This document shows, in pieces, positions 44,885-54,280 of a stretch of 64,000 nt of DNA. Under the pieces are notes generated by a model. The model was not told the origin of the DNA and searched no databases. It saw only the letters and a list, made by a program, of their open reading frames with translations. The stretch is taken from positions 1-64,000 of the forward strand of contig CALZMQ010000043.1 in assembly GCA_945788625.1 (NCBI GenBank), in the 5' to 3' direction. Each line of letters begins with the position of its first letter. Position 1 is the stretch's first letter. The translations under genes were made by a program, and so were the position numbers. The DNA is from an uncultured Woeseiaceae bacterium (lineage in GTDB: Bacteria > Pseudomonadota > Gammaproteobacteria > Steroidobacterales > Woeseiaceae).

Positions 44885-47596
44885 CTAAGGATTGTAGTCC
44901 GTTGAGCTCAACTCCAGATCGAAGGTGCCAAACAAGAATTGCTCATAGGTAGAGCCCGTTGCACCCCAGGTCGGAGAACTGGATATGTCGACCGCACCAG
45001 GGCCGCCGGCATTACCACCGCCCGGGGTTACGCCGACAATACCGTCGGTCGCATCGACGGCACCATAGTCGATCGTAATGCTGCCGTCAGAGCGCAGCGT
45101 CACACTAAAGGTGTTCCTGTCGCCGGCGAGGAACTGCGGCACATCCTGGAAGAACACTGTCGCCTGGTTCGCCTCACTCAGGACGCTAACGAAGCCCCCC
45201 TGATTCGGACTCAGGTCGTCCCACAGCGGCGCGATCCTCGGCTGATCACTCAGAAATTCCGTGACGCTTTCGGAAAAGTCCGTGTCCCCGGACCCGAACG
45301 TCACGTTGCCATTCGAGTTGACCCAGATGCTGTCATACGAACCGCCCTGATAGGGGAACGAGAACTGCAGCGGAACTTCTTCCGAATCGTCGTCGCCCAG
45401 AGTCAGCAGATCACCCGGTGGTGGAGTCACCGAGAATATATCCATGAGGTAACGACCCTCAGGTCCCAGGCCGCCGATGCCGTCGAAGTCGAAGTCAGGC
45501 CACGTGCTTACTGCCACCACGTACTCGCCATCGGCCGGGACCGGGAAGTTCTCGATGATAGAGAGACCGCCGACAACACCCTTACCGTCGTCGTCCAGTG
45601 CCAGCAATTCGCCGTCATGGGTGAAGATCGCAATGATCGAGTCGATCTGACCTCTGAAGAGATCCACGGTCAGCAGTTCGCCCGCCGACGCGTTGAACCA
45701 GAAGTAATCGACATCACATGTGTCTTCATGCCCCGGACATGCCGAGCCGTAGATTCGATCGATCTCGGTGAAACGTTGCATCTCTATGCTATCGAACGGC
45801 AATTGGATATTCTGCGAATATCTAATGCTTTCGTTGCTCTCGAATCGATCGCGGAAGTCTTTCGGCGTCGCATAACGGAGCGTCAGACCGTCCAGATCGT
45901 TACTGCCGCCGAAGAACGAGAACTGCTCGAACACAGCCGTGTCTCCTCTGGTACCGACCGGCTGACTGGCCGCTTCAGCACTCAGATCCGTGCCTTCCTC
46001 GAAACCCGAGGTCGCGAACACGCCACAACTGAATCCGGCAAGGCCGTCATTCGCCGTCATGTCGCCGTAACTGACGTCGAAGCGATTGTCCGACCGGATC
46101 ACGACCTCGAAGCTGTTTTCGCCCACGGCCGTCGGAAACCCGAACTCGGGAACGCGATCATAGATAATGGCGAACGTCTCGTGGTTGTCACGAATCTCGA
46201 AGGTGACAGCACCGCCGTCGGCCGGGTTCAGGTCATCCCACAATGGCGCAATCCTGGCCGGACCCCCCAGAAGACCGGATACGCTTTCGAAGAAAGACGA
46301 GCTGCCCGCACCAAACGTCACGCTGCCGTTCGAGTTGACGAATACCGATTCGAAGTCCGCCCCGCACATATTGAAATTGAACGGCAGGAACAACTCGACA
46401 AAGCCGTCGTCGGGCAATGGTAGCGGTACGCCGGGAGCGGGTGCATTGAACAGCACGTTCGTACCCGCCAACGTCGTACCCGCACCGCCACTGAGTGCAA
46501 CGAATTCGCCGGGCACGTCCGTGCTGCCGTTGGTCGATTCGTTAGCACCGTTGTAGTATTCCTCCGGTCCTGGTAACGCGATGCCGGGCGTGCTGAAAGC
46601 GCCACCGACGGCCTGGGTGGGACCCATATCATCGACGAACAGGACGTAGTCTGCTCCTGGCGAAAGACCGTCGATAGTATATTGCCCGGTGACTCCGCGA
46701 TCGCCCGAAATCGCCGAGACCGCGTCCCCGAACGGGTCGGCCACGTTGCGGGCGATGACGTTTACGCCGGTCAGCGGCGTAACGCCGTTCGGGCCAAGGA
46801 TGCTGCCCGTGATCGTCACCGTGTTGGCGGCGAAACCGGCCTCAGGATACAGCCTCGAGTAGAACGACACGTCGTCCGCGTGCAGGGTCTCCTGGCCACC
46901 GCCGCCAAGCAAGAACGGGTACATCGTCTCGACCGAGTTGCCCGGCGCCGGACCGAAGTCGTTGTTCGGCGTTGGGCCGCTGGTATCGCCCAATGCTACC
47001 GCCTGCCCGTTGACGATCGTGTGCGCCATGCCGCTGTAATGGCCGAATTCGTGTACGAACACACCGAAGAATTCCGGAAACAGCGGGAAACCGCCAAGCA
47101 CTGCACCGCCGTTCAGAAACGCCACGCCCTCGATCGGCACGCCGTTAGCATCGAAGGTATCCGCGCTGGCGAAACCGAGAACGCCGGAAGGGCCGAACAG
47201 ATCCACAAAGATCGAGCCGTCTTCGTCGAAGACGATCGGACTCAACCCGTCCGAGGTGTTCGTACCGAAGAAGAGGTTGAATATGAATGGGGCGTAATTG
47301 GTCACATCCACGTTGAACGGCATCAGGCCCTGGTTACTGTAGGTAGCCGTCGAGGTGCCGACGTCCTCCCAGACCTGGAACGCATTGCTTACGAACGCTA
47401 CAGCCGACGGATTGTCGAGGATGGCCAGACCACCCTGATCGGGATTGAACGGGATATTCTGTCCACCAGCCGCCCAGCGCGTGAAATTGTCCGGGTCATT
47501 CGGATTCAGGTCCAATGGACCTGCAGCAAAGACGCCCGCCGTACCCAGGGACAGCGCCAGCGCAACGAGGCCGGCAAAGATTTTTTTAATTGTCAT
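44885..47596 (-). CDS. Secreted metzincin-like metalloprotease with two NIDO-like domains
   Basis: The 903-aa protein has a signal peptide (IFAGLVALALSLGTAGVFAAG) and an N-terminal metalloprotease region. Its zinc motif VFVHEFGHYSGMAH fits HExxHxxGxxH, and a Met-turn candidate lies at SVETMYPFL. A carboxypeptidase-regulatory/Ig-like domain follows (~255-340). Two related beta domains of NIDO-like pattern come next, each with VNSNG(S/N)VTFG and RIAPLWDDL(N/S)P, at about 400-520 and 770-880. A pre-peptidase-type domain lies between them. It is predicted to be secreted and to process extracellular protein. AGGAGG lies about ten bases before ATG 47596; an ATG at 47614 overlaps the upstream stop. 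Confidence 0.85.
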   Translation of the reverse strand: MTIKKIFAGLVALALSLGTAGVFAAGPLDLNPNDPDNFTRWAAGGQNIPFNPDQGGLAILDNPSAVAFVSNAFQVWEDVGTSTATYSNQGLMPFNVDVTNYAPFIFNLFFGTNTSDGLSPIVFDEDGSIFVDLFGPSGVLGFASADTFDANGVPIEGVAFLNGGAVLGGFPLFPEFFGVFVHEFGHYSGMAHTIVNGQAVALGDTSGPTPNNDFGPAPGNSVETMYPFLLGGGGQETLHADDVSFYSRLYPEAGFAANTVTITGSILGPNGVTPLTGVNVIARNVADPFGDAVSAISGDRGVTGQYTIDGLSPGADYVLFVDDMGPTQAVGGAFSTPGIALPGPEEYYNGANESTNGSTDVPGEFVALSGGAGTTLAGTNVLFNAPAPGVPLPLPDDGFVELFLPFNFNMCGADFESVFVNSNGSVTFGAGSSSFFESVSGLLGGPARIAPLWDDLNPADGGAVTFEIRDNHETFAIIYDRVPEFGFPTAVGENSFEVVIRSDNRFDVSYGDMTANDGLAGFSCGVFATSGFEEGTDLSAEAASQPVGTRGDTAVFEQFSFFGGSNDLDGLTLRYATPKDFRDRFESNESIRYSQNIQLPFDSIEMQRFTEIDRIYGSACPGHEDTCDVDYFWFNASAGELLTVDLFRGQIDSIIAIFTHDGELLALDDDGKGVVGGLSIIENFPVPADGEYVVAVSTWPDFDFDGIGGLGPEGRYLMDIFSVTPPPGDLLTLGDDDSEEVPLQFSFPYQGGSYDSIWVNSNGNVTFGSGDTDFSESVTEFLSDQPRIAPLWDDLSPNQGGFVSVLSEANQATVFFQDVPQFLAGDRNTFSVTLRSDGSITIDYGAVDATDGIVGVTPGGGNAGGPGAVDISSSPTWGATGSTYEQFLFGTFDLELSSTDYNP

Positions 47597-47610
47597 TTCT
47601 CTTGTCCTCC

Positions 47611-48177
47611 TCATGAGCCGAGCTTGGCGCGGATAAGACTGGCGACAATCGCGTACGATGCCGCGCCGCTATCCGGCACCCCCTGAACGTCCATCCCCTG
47701 GAACAGGCCCGAGTTGTTGAAGCCGTTGATCACCGACTCGGTGTTAACGAAATTGAAGCACCCTTGGGCAAGGCCCATCGTTGTCGTCAGGCCGATCGGA
47801 CCACTCGGAGAAATAAACAGTAGGTACTCTTTGCCGGACTGAATGACCGGAAAACTGGGCAGCACCTTACCCGCCTTCATGTTTTCGAGATTGCCGAGCA
47901 TCTTGAACCGCACTATCTGAACTTCTTTTTGCGACGAGACTTCGCCTTTGAATACTTCACTTACTGCGACTGTATACTGAAGCGCCGGCAAATCACCGCC
48001 ACCCCCGCGTACTGTAGTCTGCTCGATATCCACCACAGTGCCCCGGACTATCGTGGCGGATCTTTCTGTAAGTTGATCCAGGTTCATCTGGACCACGGTG
48101 GTCGCAAAAGCGTGCGAAGCAAACAGCCCCAAGAAGGCCATCGGCAACAACAAGCTCAAATGCATTAGTCTTCGCAT
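47611..48177 (-). CDS. Exported partner protein of the metzincin
   Basis: The 188-aa protein has a signal peptide (LMHLSLLLPMAFLGLFASHAFA) and a beta-barrel-like domain reading ERSATIVRGTVVDIEQ...YTVAVSEVFKGE...GKEYLLFISPSG, which resembles small OB-like proteins with a role in secreted enzyme clusters. The stop almost touches the metzincin start, so the two are cotranscribed. Function is unknown. A candidate promoter lies 170-200 bp upstream. Confidence 0.7.
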   Translation of the reverse strand: MRRLMHLSLLLPMAFLGLFASHAFATTVVQMNLDQLTERSATIVRGTVVDIEQTTVRGGGGDLPALQYTVAVSEVFKGEVSSQKEVQIVRFKMLGNLENMKAGKVLPSFPVIQSGKEYLLFISPSGPIGLTTTMGLAQGCFNFVNTESVINGFNNSGLFQGMDVQGVPDSGAASYAIVASLIRAKLGS

Positions 48178-48710
48178 GTTGCACTCTCCAATGTTATTTC
48201 GGTTGTTTTGATTGGGCGGGGACAACAAACATCGCGACCTGGGTGAACAGAGGTATTTCTGTCGTCAGCAGAGGTCAACGGTGTGAGTGCCCCAGTACAA
48301 GTGAAAGCCAGCGGAATTATTGTAATATTGCGCCGCGTGGTTTACGTATATACCGATACGGAACTGTTATCAAATAAATTTGTTTTGACAGCAAAATCGC
48401 AAGTTTAGGAAATGCTATTACTTTTCGGCGCATGCAATGACAATCCAGAAAGGACAGGAACAACGCAGCGCAAGTTATCTCGTTATGTAAAGCACTGCCT
48501 CATGATGTTATGTCAAATATAGAAATTTGACTGTCTTCCCGGGCACGACGCGTGAACATCGAATGAGCAGAAACGCAAGAAAAGCCTCGTCGAAAGGACA
48601 AGGTCGGGTCGAATATCCGCACACGATTCCCGACGCTCAATCAGCCCGGATCAAGGCAAATCGGCCAGCAGCTTCCGGCGAATAGCTACCGTTGCCGCGT
48701 TTCCGGTTGG
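48178..48710. other. 533-bp AT-rich intergenic region
   Basis: This gap between the secreted-protein operon and the mercury locus is visibly AT-richer than its neighbours. I see a candidate promoter (separate entry) but no gene or strong repeat. Confidence 0.5.
48345..48373 (-). promoter_or_regulatory. Candidate promoter of the metzincin operon
   Basis: On the minus strand TTGATA (48373-48368), a 17-bp spacer and TATACG (48350-48345) point to the 188-aa partner gene, leaving a leader of about 160 nt. Confidence 0.4.
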
Positions 48711-49367
48711 TTACTCCAGGCTATGGCGATTCGGGGCATCAGCCAGGTTCTCCAGGATTGCCTGATACAACTGCGTAGCGATTTCATGCAGCTGCTCGAT
48801 GTCGACAACCCGACATGACCGGGATCCCGCCGCGAATTCGTGCGCGCTGTTTGATGATGCGAAGTGCCGAACATGACGGCAGAATGCCAAGCCAACATCT
48901 TGCTCTATTGAAACTGCGTCAGCTACTGCCATTGTCGCAAGGGCAGTCCCGGGATCAATGGACTGGACTTTCCCCGGGGCGATTTCCAGCCGCACTAGTT
49001 CGCGGCTTTGAGGATCAACGGATTCAATCAGTACCACGCGATCTATTAGCTTGGGTATCACGTGCGCCCAAAGTGCGCAGCAGCTGAAAACAGCCTTACC
49101 GTCGATTTCGACCCTGTGATAGCCTGGCGTCAGCCTCATCCCGAACAGGTCGATGAGGCGGCCGCTATCGTTGAATGCGCATCGCGCCTTACTGAGCGCT
49201 GCCTCAACCTCGTGGTCATCGACGCCAACTGCATTGGCAATCTGGCCCACGGTAAGTGGCTCGCCTCGTGCAAGTAGCGGGAAACTCGCAAGCAACAGCC
49301 CCGCGTCAGACCACCGTTCCGCCAGGCATCGAATCGTGGAGTCAAACTGTCGAATAGAGTCTCGCAT
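48711..49367 (-). CDS. merB: MerB-like organomercurial lyase homologue with altered active site
   Basis: The 218-aa protein has the MerB layout: an N-terminal winged-helix segment (EPLTVGQIANAVGVDDHEVEAALSKA) and the lyase core (TPGYHRVEIDGKAVFSCCALW...GLAFCRHVRHFAS). MerB cleaves the carbon-mercury bond with two Cys and an Asp (Cys96, Asp99, Cys159 in the R831b enzyme). Here Cys97 and Cys163 occupy the two Cys positions, but the Asp position is Trp100 (CCALW instead of WCALD). Loss of the Asp may reduce or change activity. It lies downstream of two small genes often seen with mer functions. ATG 49367 is preferred; a GTG at 49385 is possible. Confidence 0.8.
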   Translation of the reverse strand: MRDSIRQFDSTIRCLAERWSDAGLLLASFPLLARGEPLTVGQIANAVGVDDHEVEAALSKARCAFNDSGRLIDLFGMRLTPGYHRVEIDGKAVFSCCALWAHVIPKLIDRVVLIESVDPQSRELVRLEIAPGKVQSIDPGTALATMAVADAVSIEQDVGLAFCRHVRHFASSNSAHEFAAGSRSCRVVDIEQLHEIATQLYQAILENLADAPNRHSLE

Positions 49368-49392
49368 CTTGTCCCGACCCCGCACTAAGCTG

Positions 49393-49779
49393 TCAATCGG
49401 AGTGCTGTTGGCCTCGATACTTGCCGAAAAGCATTTCGGGGACGAAGGTCAGCATGACCAGCGCGAAAATTCCCCAGGTAACATACATCAGCCCGTAGGG
49501 ACCAAGATCTACGAAACCGAAACCAACGAGCACGCTCAGCGCCGCACCAGCCAACAATATCGGACTCGAGTAGTAGCAATGCCTACGATGACACCGTCGA
49601 GCATTAATCGCGCAGCCTATTCCCATCCAGGCCAGGCACACGGCCAAGACCCCTGTCGCCCATTCAGCGGGCGGCCTGATGAAATTCAAACACAGCATTA
49701 TTGCAATCGGCGCGCCCCAAAGTAACCCGAACGGCAAGGGCCTCACAGCAAAATCGTTATTGGATTCAACATCATTCAT
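49393..49779 (-). CDS. Small four-helix membrane protein of the mercury locus
   Basis: The 128-aa protein has four hydrophobic segments and a Cys/His-rich loop, GIGCAINARRCHRRHCYYSS, between helices 2 and 3. It is not MerT, MerC or MerF by sequence that I can see, but the Cys/His loop would suit a metal transporter or sensor. It lies between the GDCCVxC and MerB-like genes with short gaps on either side. A GAGGGG ribosome site precedes the start. Confidence 0.7.
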   Translation of the reverse strand: MNDVESNNDFAVRPLPFGLLWGAPIAIMLCLNFIRPPAEWATGVLAVCLAWMGIGCAINARRCHRRHCYYSSPILLAGAALSVLVGFGFVDLGPYGLMYVTWGIFALVMLTFVPEMLFGKYRGQQHSD

Positions 49780-49803
49780 CGAACTACATCCCCTCTTTCG
49801 AAC

Positions 49804-50013
49804 TTAGCAGTCAGGCTTGCCAACCTGAATTGGCGGACATTTCACAGTGCCGAATGAGCAGTAGACACAGCAGTCGCCCGTATTCGGTTTCAAAAGCGCG
49901 CCGCACCCAAGGCAGTCGTAGTAGTACTGGCAGGCATCTGTCGGCATTCGTTCTCGCGCCTCGTGCCCGCAATGGGGGCATTTGATGACTGAAAATTGGT
50001 CGAAATCGAGCAT
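49804..50013 (-). CDS. GDCCVxC-domain small zinc-ribbon-like protein
   Basis: The 69-aa protein has nine cysteines. It opens with KCPHCGHE, continues YYDCLGCGALLKP, and carries the signature GDCCVYCSFGTVKCPP. The GDCCVxC family occurs in mercury-resistance operons and in some members the signature Cys is selenocysteine. It is presumably a metal- or thiol-binding accessory. It is the first gene on the minus side of the MerR-controlled promoter. Confidence 0.85.
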   Translation of the reverse strand: MLDFDQFSVIKCPHCGHEARERMPTDACQYYYDCLGCGALLKPNTGDCCVYCSFGTVKCPPIQVGKPDC

Positions 50014-50053
50014 TCAACTCGCCACTGGCTGGTACCTTCATCTCCGAACGCGT

Positions 50054-50084
50054 ATGGTAAACCCTGTAGTCACTACAGGGTCAA
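50054..50084 (-). promoter_or_regulatory. MerR-type promoter and operator with 19-bp spacer
   Basis: On the minus strand TTGACC (50084-50079) and TACCAT (50059-50054) are separated by 19 bp, the over-long spacing of MerR-activated promoters. Between them lies a perfect dyad, ACCCTGTAG and CTACAGGGT (50061-50081), like the operators of ZntR/PbrR/CadR regulators. The divergent merR gene begins at its right edge. Confidence 0.88.
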
Positions 50085-50090
50085 GTGGAA

Positions 50091-50477
50091 ATGAAGATTG
50101 GTGAACTTGCTTCGGCCTGCGATTGCCCCGTCGAGACTATCCGGTACTACGAGAAGGTCGGGCTGCTGCCGCCGGCTGGCCGCCAAGCGAACGGCTATCG
50201 CAGCTACGAGAACACGCACAGAAAATGGCTGCAGTTCATCCTTCGCAGCAAGAACCTGGGATTCAGCCAGAACGAAGTCAGGCGGCTGACTGATCTTGCA
50301 CACCAGAAACGGCCTGCCTGCGCGGATGTTCACGAGTTGCTGGAAGAACAAGTGCACGATGTGAGAAAGAGAATAGAAGAGCTGCAACAACTACAGCGCG
50401 CGCTTGTTCGGCTTAAAGCCCAGTGCCGGGATGGCAGCCTGCACGACTGCCCGGTAATTGATGAGCTTATGAGCTAG
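50091..50477 (+). CDS. MerR-family metal-responsive regulator
   Basis: The 128-aa protein has the family opening MKIGELASACDCPVETIRYYEKVGLL, then a long dimerisation helix, and metal-binding cysteines at ACADV (start of that helix) and in the C-terminal loop QCRDGSLHDCPVIDE. That three-Cys arrangement matches ZntR/PbrR/CadR-type sensors for divalent soft metals rather than classic MerR. It is divergent from the GDCCVxC gene and most likely distorts the 19-bp promoter to activate it. The start is taken at ATG 50091; a GTG at 50085 is in frame. Confidence 0.9.
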   Translation: MKIGELASACDCPVETIRYYEKVGLLPPAGRQANGYRSYENTHRKWLQFILRSKNLGFSQNEVRRLTDLAHQKRPACADVHELLEEQVHDVRKRIEELQQLQRALVRLKAQCRDGSLHDCPVIDELMS

Positions 50478-50533
50478 TACAATCCTGAATTGTCATGCAC
50501 GGTACTGCAATCTTGTCCGTGAACGCCTCCGGA

Positions 50534-51550
50534 TCACATCTGCAGCCATCTCTCGTTCAGTCTGATGATCTTCACGCTGGTCGCCGGATTGACGAAGTCA
50601 TACATAATGACATTGGGCAACTTCGGGCGAGGCATCCCCGCTCCGCGACGAACGCCCTTGGCCTCGTGAACCTCTTCAGGATTCAACACCAGCTCGTGCC
50701 TGTTGTTGTCCATATTCAACTTCGCCTGTTGCTTCAACGCAGCCATCAAGTCATCCGACTTTTGATGCGTACCGACCGATCCTTTGGTTAGCTTGCCGAT
50801 ATTGCGAGCCTGCGATTGATATCCTTTCCTTTGGGTCAGCGTCCAGTACAGCACTGAAAGGTGGCGGTCGTCATCATGGTTGTGATGCTCTTCCGCCCTC
50901 TCGAGTTGACCTGTCCACACATCTTCGATACTTGGCGACTTGGAATACACACCACAAGTGAAGAGACCTTTATCGCCTGCGCCGATCGCGCCTTTCCTCT
51001 TCTTGAAGCTGTGTATGCCGTTTTCAGGGTCGATGTATGTGCCGAACTGTTCTTTTACTTTGTCGGCGCGGAAATGCCTTTTCTTCACGATCGCATCCGC
51101 CGCGAACGCGGCGATGATTTGACCCCTGACCGCGCCCAGGCGCGTCGTTGCAATGTTGGTTTCGAAATCGAACAGGTATTGAGTGCCAATACCCTTGACC
51201 ATATCGATAATCTCGTTTTGCCTGTTGCTCTTCGAAAATCGCAAGATGACGAACTCCGACCTGCCGTTTTCGCTCTTCAGAAAGCTGACAACATCACCCA
51301 GTATTTTTTCGAGGCTGGCACTCTTGTATCCACCGTGATCGGCACGGCCATCCTTGATGCGAACGTCAAAAAACCGTGAGCCACCGCGGCACTGTTTCCC
51401 AATGTCCCTGTCCTGTGCGATCGCAAAACCTTTAAGCAGCCCGCTGGTTTCTCCTTCATAAACACCGGCATCATGACTGCCCGGAACGGTTATCTGGTTC
51501 AGCAGCTTCTCGTCGGAAATGGAACCCAGAAAGTTCGAGGTTCGTGTCAT
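50534..51550 (-). CDS. PI-PLC X-domain-like phosphodiesterase
   Basis: The 338-aa protein has the fold features of bacterial phosphatidylinositol-specific phospholipase C: ITVPGSHDAGVYEG with the first catalytic His, CRGGSRFFDVRIKDGRADHGGY, SFLKSENGRSEFVILRFSK and later EEHHNHDDD. No signal peptide is seen, so it may be cytoplasmic or exported otherwise. Homologous toxins and effectors exist, but nothing nearby suggests a secretion system. Catalysis on phosphoinositides is inferred only. Confidence 0.8.
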   Translation of the reverse strand: MTRTSNFLGSISDEKLLNQITVPGSHDAGVYEGETSGLLKGFAIAQDRDIGKQCRGGSRFFDVRIKDGRADHGGYKSASLEKILGDVVSFLKSENGRSEFVILRFSKSNRQNEIIDMVKGIGTQYLFDFETNIATTRLGAVRGQIIAAFAADAIVKKRHFRADKVKEQFGTYIDPENGIHSFKKRKGAIGAGDKGLFTCGVYSKSPSIEDVWTGQLERAEEHHNHDDDRHLSVLYWTLTQRKGYQSQARNIGKLTKGSVGTHQKSDDLMAALKQQAKLNMDNNRHELVLNPEEVHEAKGVRRGAGMPRPKLPNVIMYDFVNPATSVKIIRLNERWLQM

Positions 51551-51993
51551 ATTACTTCTCCGCTTGTACCGAATGGCGCGTTGGAAGCGTCATGATGAAT
51601 TTGATTGACCACACGAAATGTGGGTTCGGACCACAATCAACGAGATCCCGGAGACGCAGATTGAGCCGCCACCGGAGCGTAGAAAGAACTCATCAAGATC
51701 AGTGAAGCCCCTGCGTTGTTATTATTACGCCCGATGTTGAAGGCGGACTACGGTGCGTCGTCGATTCTTATGCAGTCCATTATATACACAGAATTTCGAG
51801 AATCTCATCCCCGTATTGGTCAAAGGATCCCGTCGAACGCCAGCCCAATCGTCTGCAGAAACCGCAAGACCCGCTCGTCGGATAGGGGGAACAGCCGAGG
51901 AATAGCCAGGTGTGCCCGAGCTCGGTTAGCTGCTCGGTCGTCCGCTTCAGCAGTTCCCGACCGATTCAACGCTTTTAGAATTCAGGCAGACCT
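51551..51993. other. 443-bp intergenic region
   Basis: No gene is supported here. A ~50-codon open stretch on the minus strand near 51826-51985 ends in FPLSDERVLRFLQTIGLAFD but lacks a credible start or ribosome site. It could be a gene remnant. Confidence 0.4.
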
Positions 51994-54141
51994 TTACTCA
52001 GAAGTCGGTGCCGGTGCACCGCGGGCTTCCATCTCCCGCACATTTTTGAGCTGGGTGGCCATCTCATGCCGAATTTCGTCCATCATTGCATTGAATTCGG
52101 GATCATCGCGAAGCAATTCCGTATGCGGGCTCCGCTCAGCCTGCATCCACCAGGATACACAACAACCATCGTCGATCGCCTGTCTCAAAGCAGCAAGCGC
52201 TTGCTCCTTCTTGTTCTGTCTGGCGTAGATTTCAACATCGGCAAATCCGTAGCCGAAAAATCCCGACCTTGGCATGGCCCGCAGCTGTTCCAGCGCCTTG
52301 TCCAGCAATCGGTCGGCGCACTCGCGGTCACCGGTCTTCTTCAAGGCAAGAGATACGTGAATAGCTGACTGAAGACTCGGGCGTGAGACCTCAGGTTCAC
52401 GATCGCACATGAATTGCGGATAGACTTCCGAAGCGCTGCGAAGCACCTCTCGGTAGCGGCCCGAAGCAACGTAAAGTAAGAGCGTCGCGTTGTTGCCGGG
52501 CACAATTGCCTGGAGTCGGTCCGCGGCTTCCCGAACTCCTGTCTCGTTGCCTCGGCGAAAGTTCAGCAATGCTGCTGCCATATTCGACTGATATCGGTCC
52601 GGGCCGCTTGACAGGGCCTGGTCGATCCAATACTCAGCCTTTTGGTCATCGCCGAGCGCGAGATAGTAGATACTCAGTCCATAAAGGTTAAAGATGTATC
52701 GCGGATCTCGTGCGTAGCTCTCCAGGCTCCAGCGTATGCCCAGGTCCAGCCGTCCGTATGCGTAGGCGTGCAGACTGCCGATCAAGTGATAGGTGCTCGC
52801 ATAGGCCGGCTCGATCTCGAGTGCCTTTTGATAATATTCCATCGCCTCTTCAAACCGCCCTAGTCCGACAAGTGCTTGACCGAGGGTCGCTATCAATGGC
52901 GGTGAAACAGGATCCAACGTATAGGCTCTCTCCAGCAGGGGTAACGCGGCATCCGGCTGCCGCAAATAAATCAGGAGCACGTCGCCATACCAGTGATACG
53001 CCCTGGAGTAATTGGGATCCAACTGTATGGCGCGCTGAAATGCGTCGACGGACCCCGCATAATCGCCCACCTTGGCCCGCATGGCGCCTCGCGCGACATA
53101 GGCCTCGGCTAATTCACCGTCCAGCATCAGCGCCTTGCTGATAGCTGGCTCGCCATACTCAAGCACATGATTCAATGACATTCCCGCGTAGTCGCCGAGA
53201 AGCATATAGGTGTCGGCCATGCCCACGTAGGCGAGAGCAAATTTCGGGTCAATCTCCACGGCCTTCTTGAAATGCTCCAGGGCCTGCTCGAGCGAAGCGC
53301 TGGTCCGGCTGAACATCCGTTGCTTGCCCAGCCAATAGGACTGGTACGCTTCCAGGCTCGCTGTCGGGACGTTGCTCAGACTCACCTGGTCCTGCCGTGA
53401 CAGGGTTGCCTGCAGCTTGTCGGCAATCGCCGCTGCTATTTCGCTCTGGATTGCGAAAATATTATGAGTCGTCAGCTCACGATCAAAGGTCTCCGACCAC
53501 AGATGTGAATCGGTGCTTGCATCGACCAGCTGGACCGTGATCCGAACGCTATCGCCCATTCGTCGGACCGAGCCTTCCAGTACGTGAGCAACATTCAGCT
53601 TCTTCGCAATGGTTGGTACGTCAAGATCTTTCCCCTTGAAAGAGAATGACGACGAGCGCGATATCACCCGAAGATCGTCGACCCTGGAGAGGGTGTTCAG
53701 CAACTCTTCCGAGATGCCGTCAGAGAAATATTCCTGTTCCGGATCGCCACTCCAATTCTCGAATGCCAGCACAGCAACTGACTTGCCCGTCGGCGCGATC
53801 GGCCACCACGTGTGCATGGCGAAGAGTATGACCGCGGCAGCAAGCAGCGCGATCACGATGAAATCCATGCGCCGCCCGGTAACGCGCGTTATCGAGTCTT
53901 TGGACGCTATGTCTTTCTCAAGAGCGAGGCCCTCGGGCGTAATCTCGTAGAACCAGGACATGACCAGCGCGATCGGGAACCCGATGGCCAGCACCGTCAG
54001 GACTAATGATCCGGCCCAGGCCGGCAGGCTGGCGAGCCCAATCACGACTTCGGCCACTTGCATGACAACCCACGCAGCGACCACGTATAGCACCGCCATT
54101 CGGAGCACATTGCGGCGCCTGAGTTCTGACACCAGTCCCAT
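51994..54141 (-). CDS. Membrane TPR protein with FlgO-like domain (adenylate-cyclase-associated type)
   Basis: The 715-aa protein begins with MGLVSELRRRNVLRMAVLYVVAAWVVMQVAEV, the anchor found in many gammaproteobacterial TPR/CadC-like proteins. Further membrane helices lie near residues 45-65 and 95-112. A periplasmic FlgO/TolB-N-like domain follows (KSVAVLAFENWSGDPEQEYFSDGISEELLNTLSRVDDLRVISRSSSF), then about ten TPR units (~260-640, e.g. YAGSVDAFQRAIQLDPNYSRAYHWYGDVLL). It probably scaffolds or senses at the inner membrane. No enzymatic domain is present. Confidence 0.85.
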   Translation of the reverse strand: MGLVSELRRRNVLRMAVLYVVAAWVVMQVAEVVIGLASLPAWAGSLVLTVLAIGFPIALVMSWFYEITPEGLALEKDIASKDSITRVTGRRMDFIVIALLAAAVILFAMHTWWPIAPTGKSVAVLAFENWSGDPEQEYFSDGISEELLNTLSRVDDLRVISRSSSFSFKGKDLDVPTIAKKLNVAHVLEGSVRRMGDSVRITVQLVDASTDSHLWSETFDRELTTHNIFAIQSEIAAAIADKLQATLSRQDQVSLSNVPTASLEAYQSYWLGKQRMFSRTSASLEQALEHFKKAVEIDPKFALAYVGMADTYMLLGDYAGMSLNHVLEYGEPAISKALMLDGELAEAYVARGAMRAKVGDYAGSVDAFQRAIQLDPNYSRAYHWYGDVLLIYLRQPDAALPLLERAYTLDPVSPPLIATLGQALVGLGRFEEAMEYYQKALEIEPAYASTYHLIGSLHAYAYGRLDLGIRWSLESYARDPRYIFNLYGLSIYYLALGDDQKAEYWIDQALSSGPDRYQSNMAAALLNFRRGNETGVREAADRLQAIVPGNNATLLLYVASGRYREVLRSASEVYPQFMCDREPEVSRPSLQSAIHVSLALKKTGDRECADRLLDKALEQLRAMPRSGFFGYGFADVEIYARQNKKEQALAALRQAIDDGCCVSWWMQAERSPHTELLRDDPEFNAMMDEIRHEMATQLKNVREMEARGAPAPTSE

Positions 54142-54280
54142 GCGTCAATACTGACGCCGGCACAAGGGTTGCTTCAATGCGTATCGGCCGCAGCCTGCGG
54201 TGATCGGTATCATCCAGTTCTGATCGATTGGCCTCAGATCAGTGGGAACATCTGATTGCACCCAGAGCGTTCGCTGATCC

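Noticed and set aside
44939..46423. 494-codon open frame antisense to the metzincin gene
   Set aside because: It is a GC-driven shadow of the metzincin frame, which has a signal peptide, zinc motif, ribosome site and terminator.
49153..49725. 190-codon plus-strand frame across the MerB-like and membrane protein genes
   Set aside because: It runs antisense to two well-supported genes and has no coherent domain.
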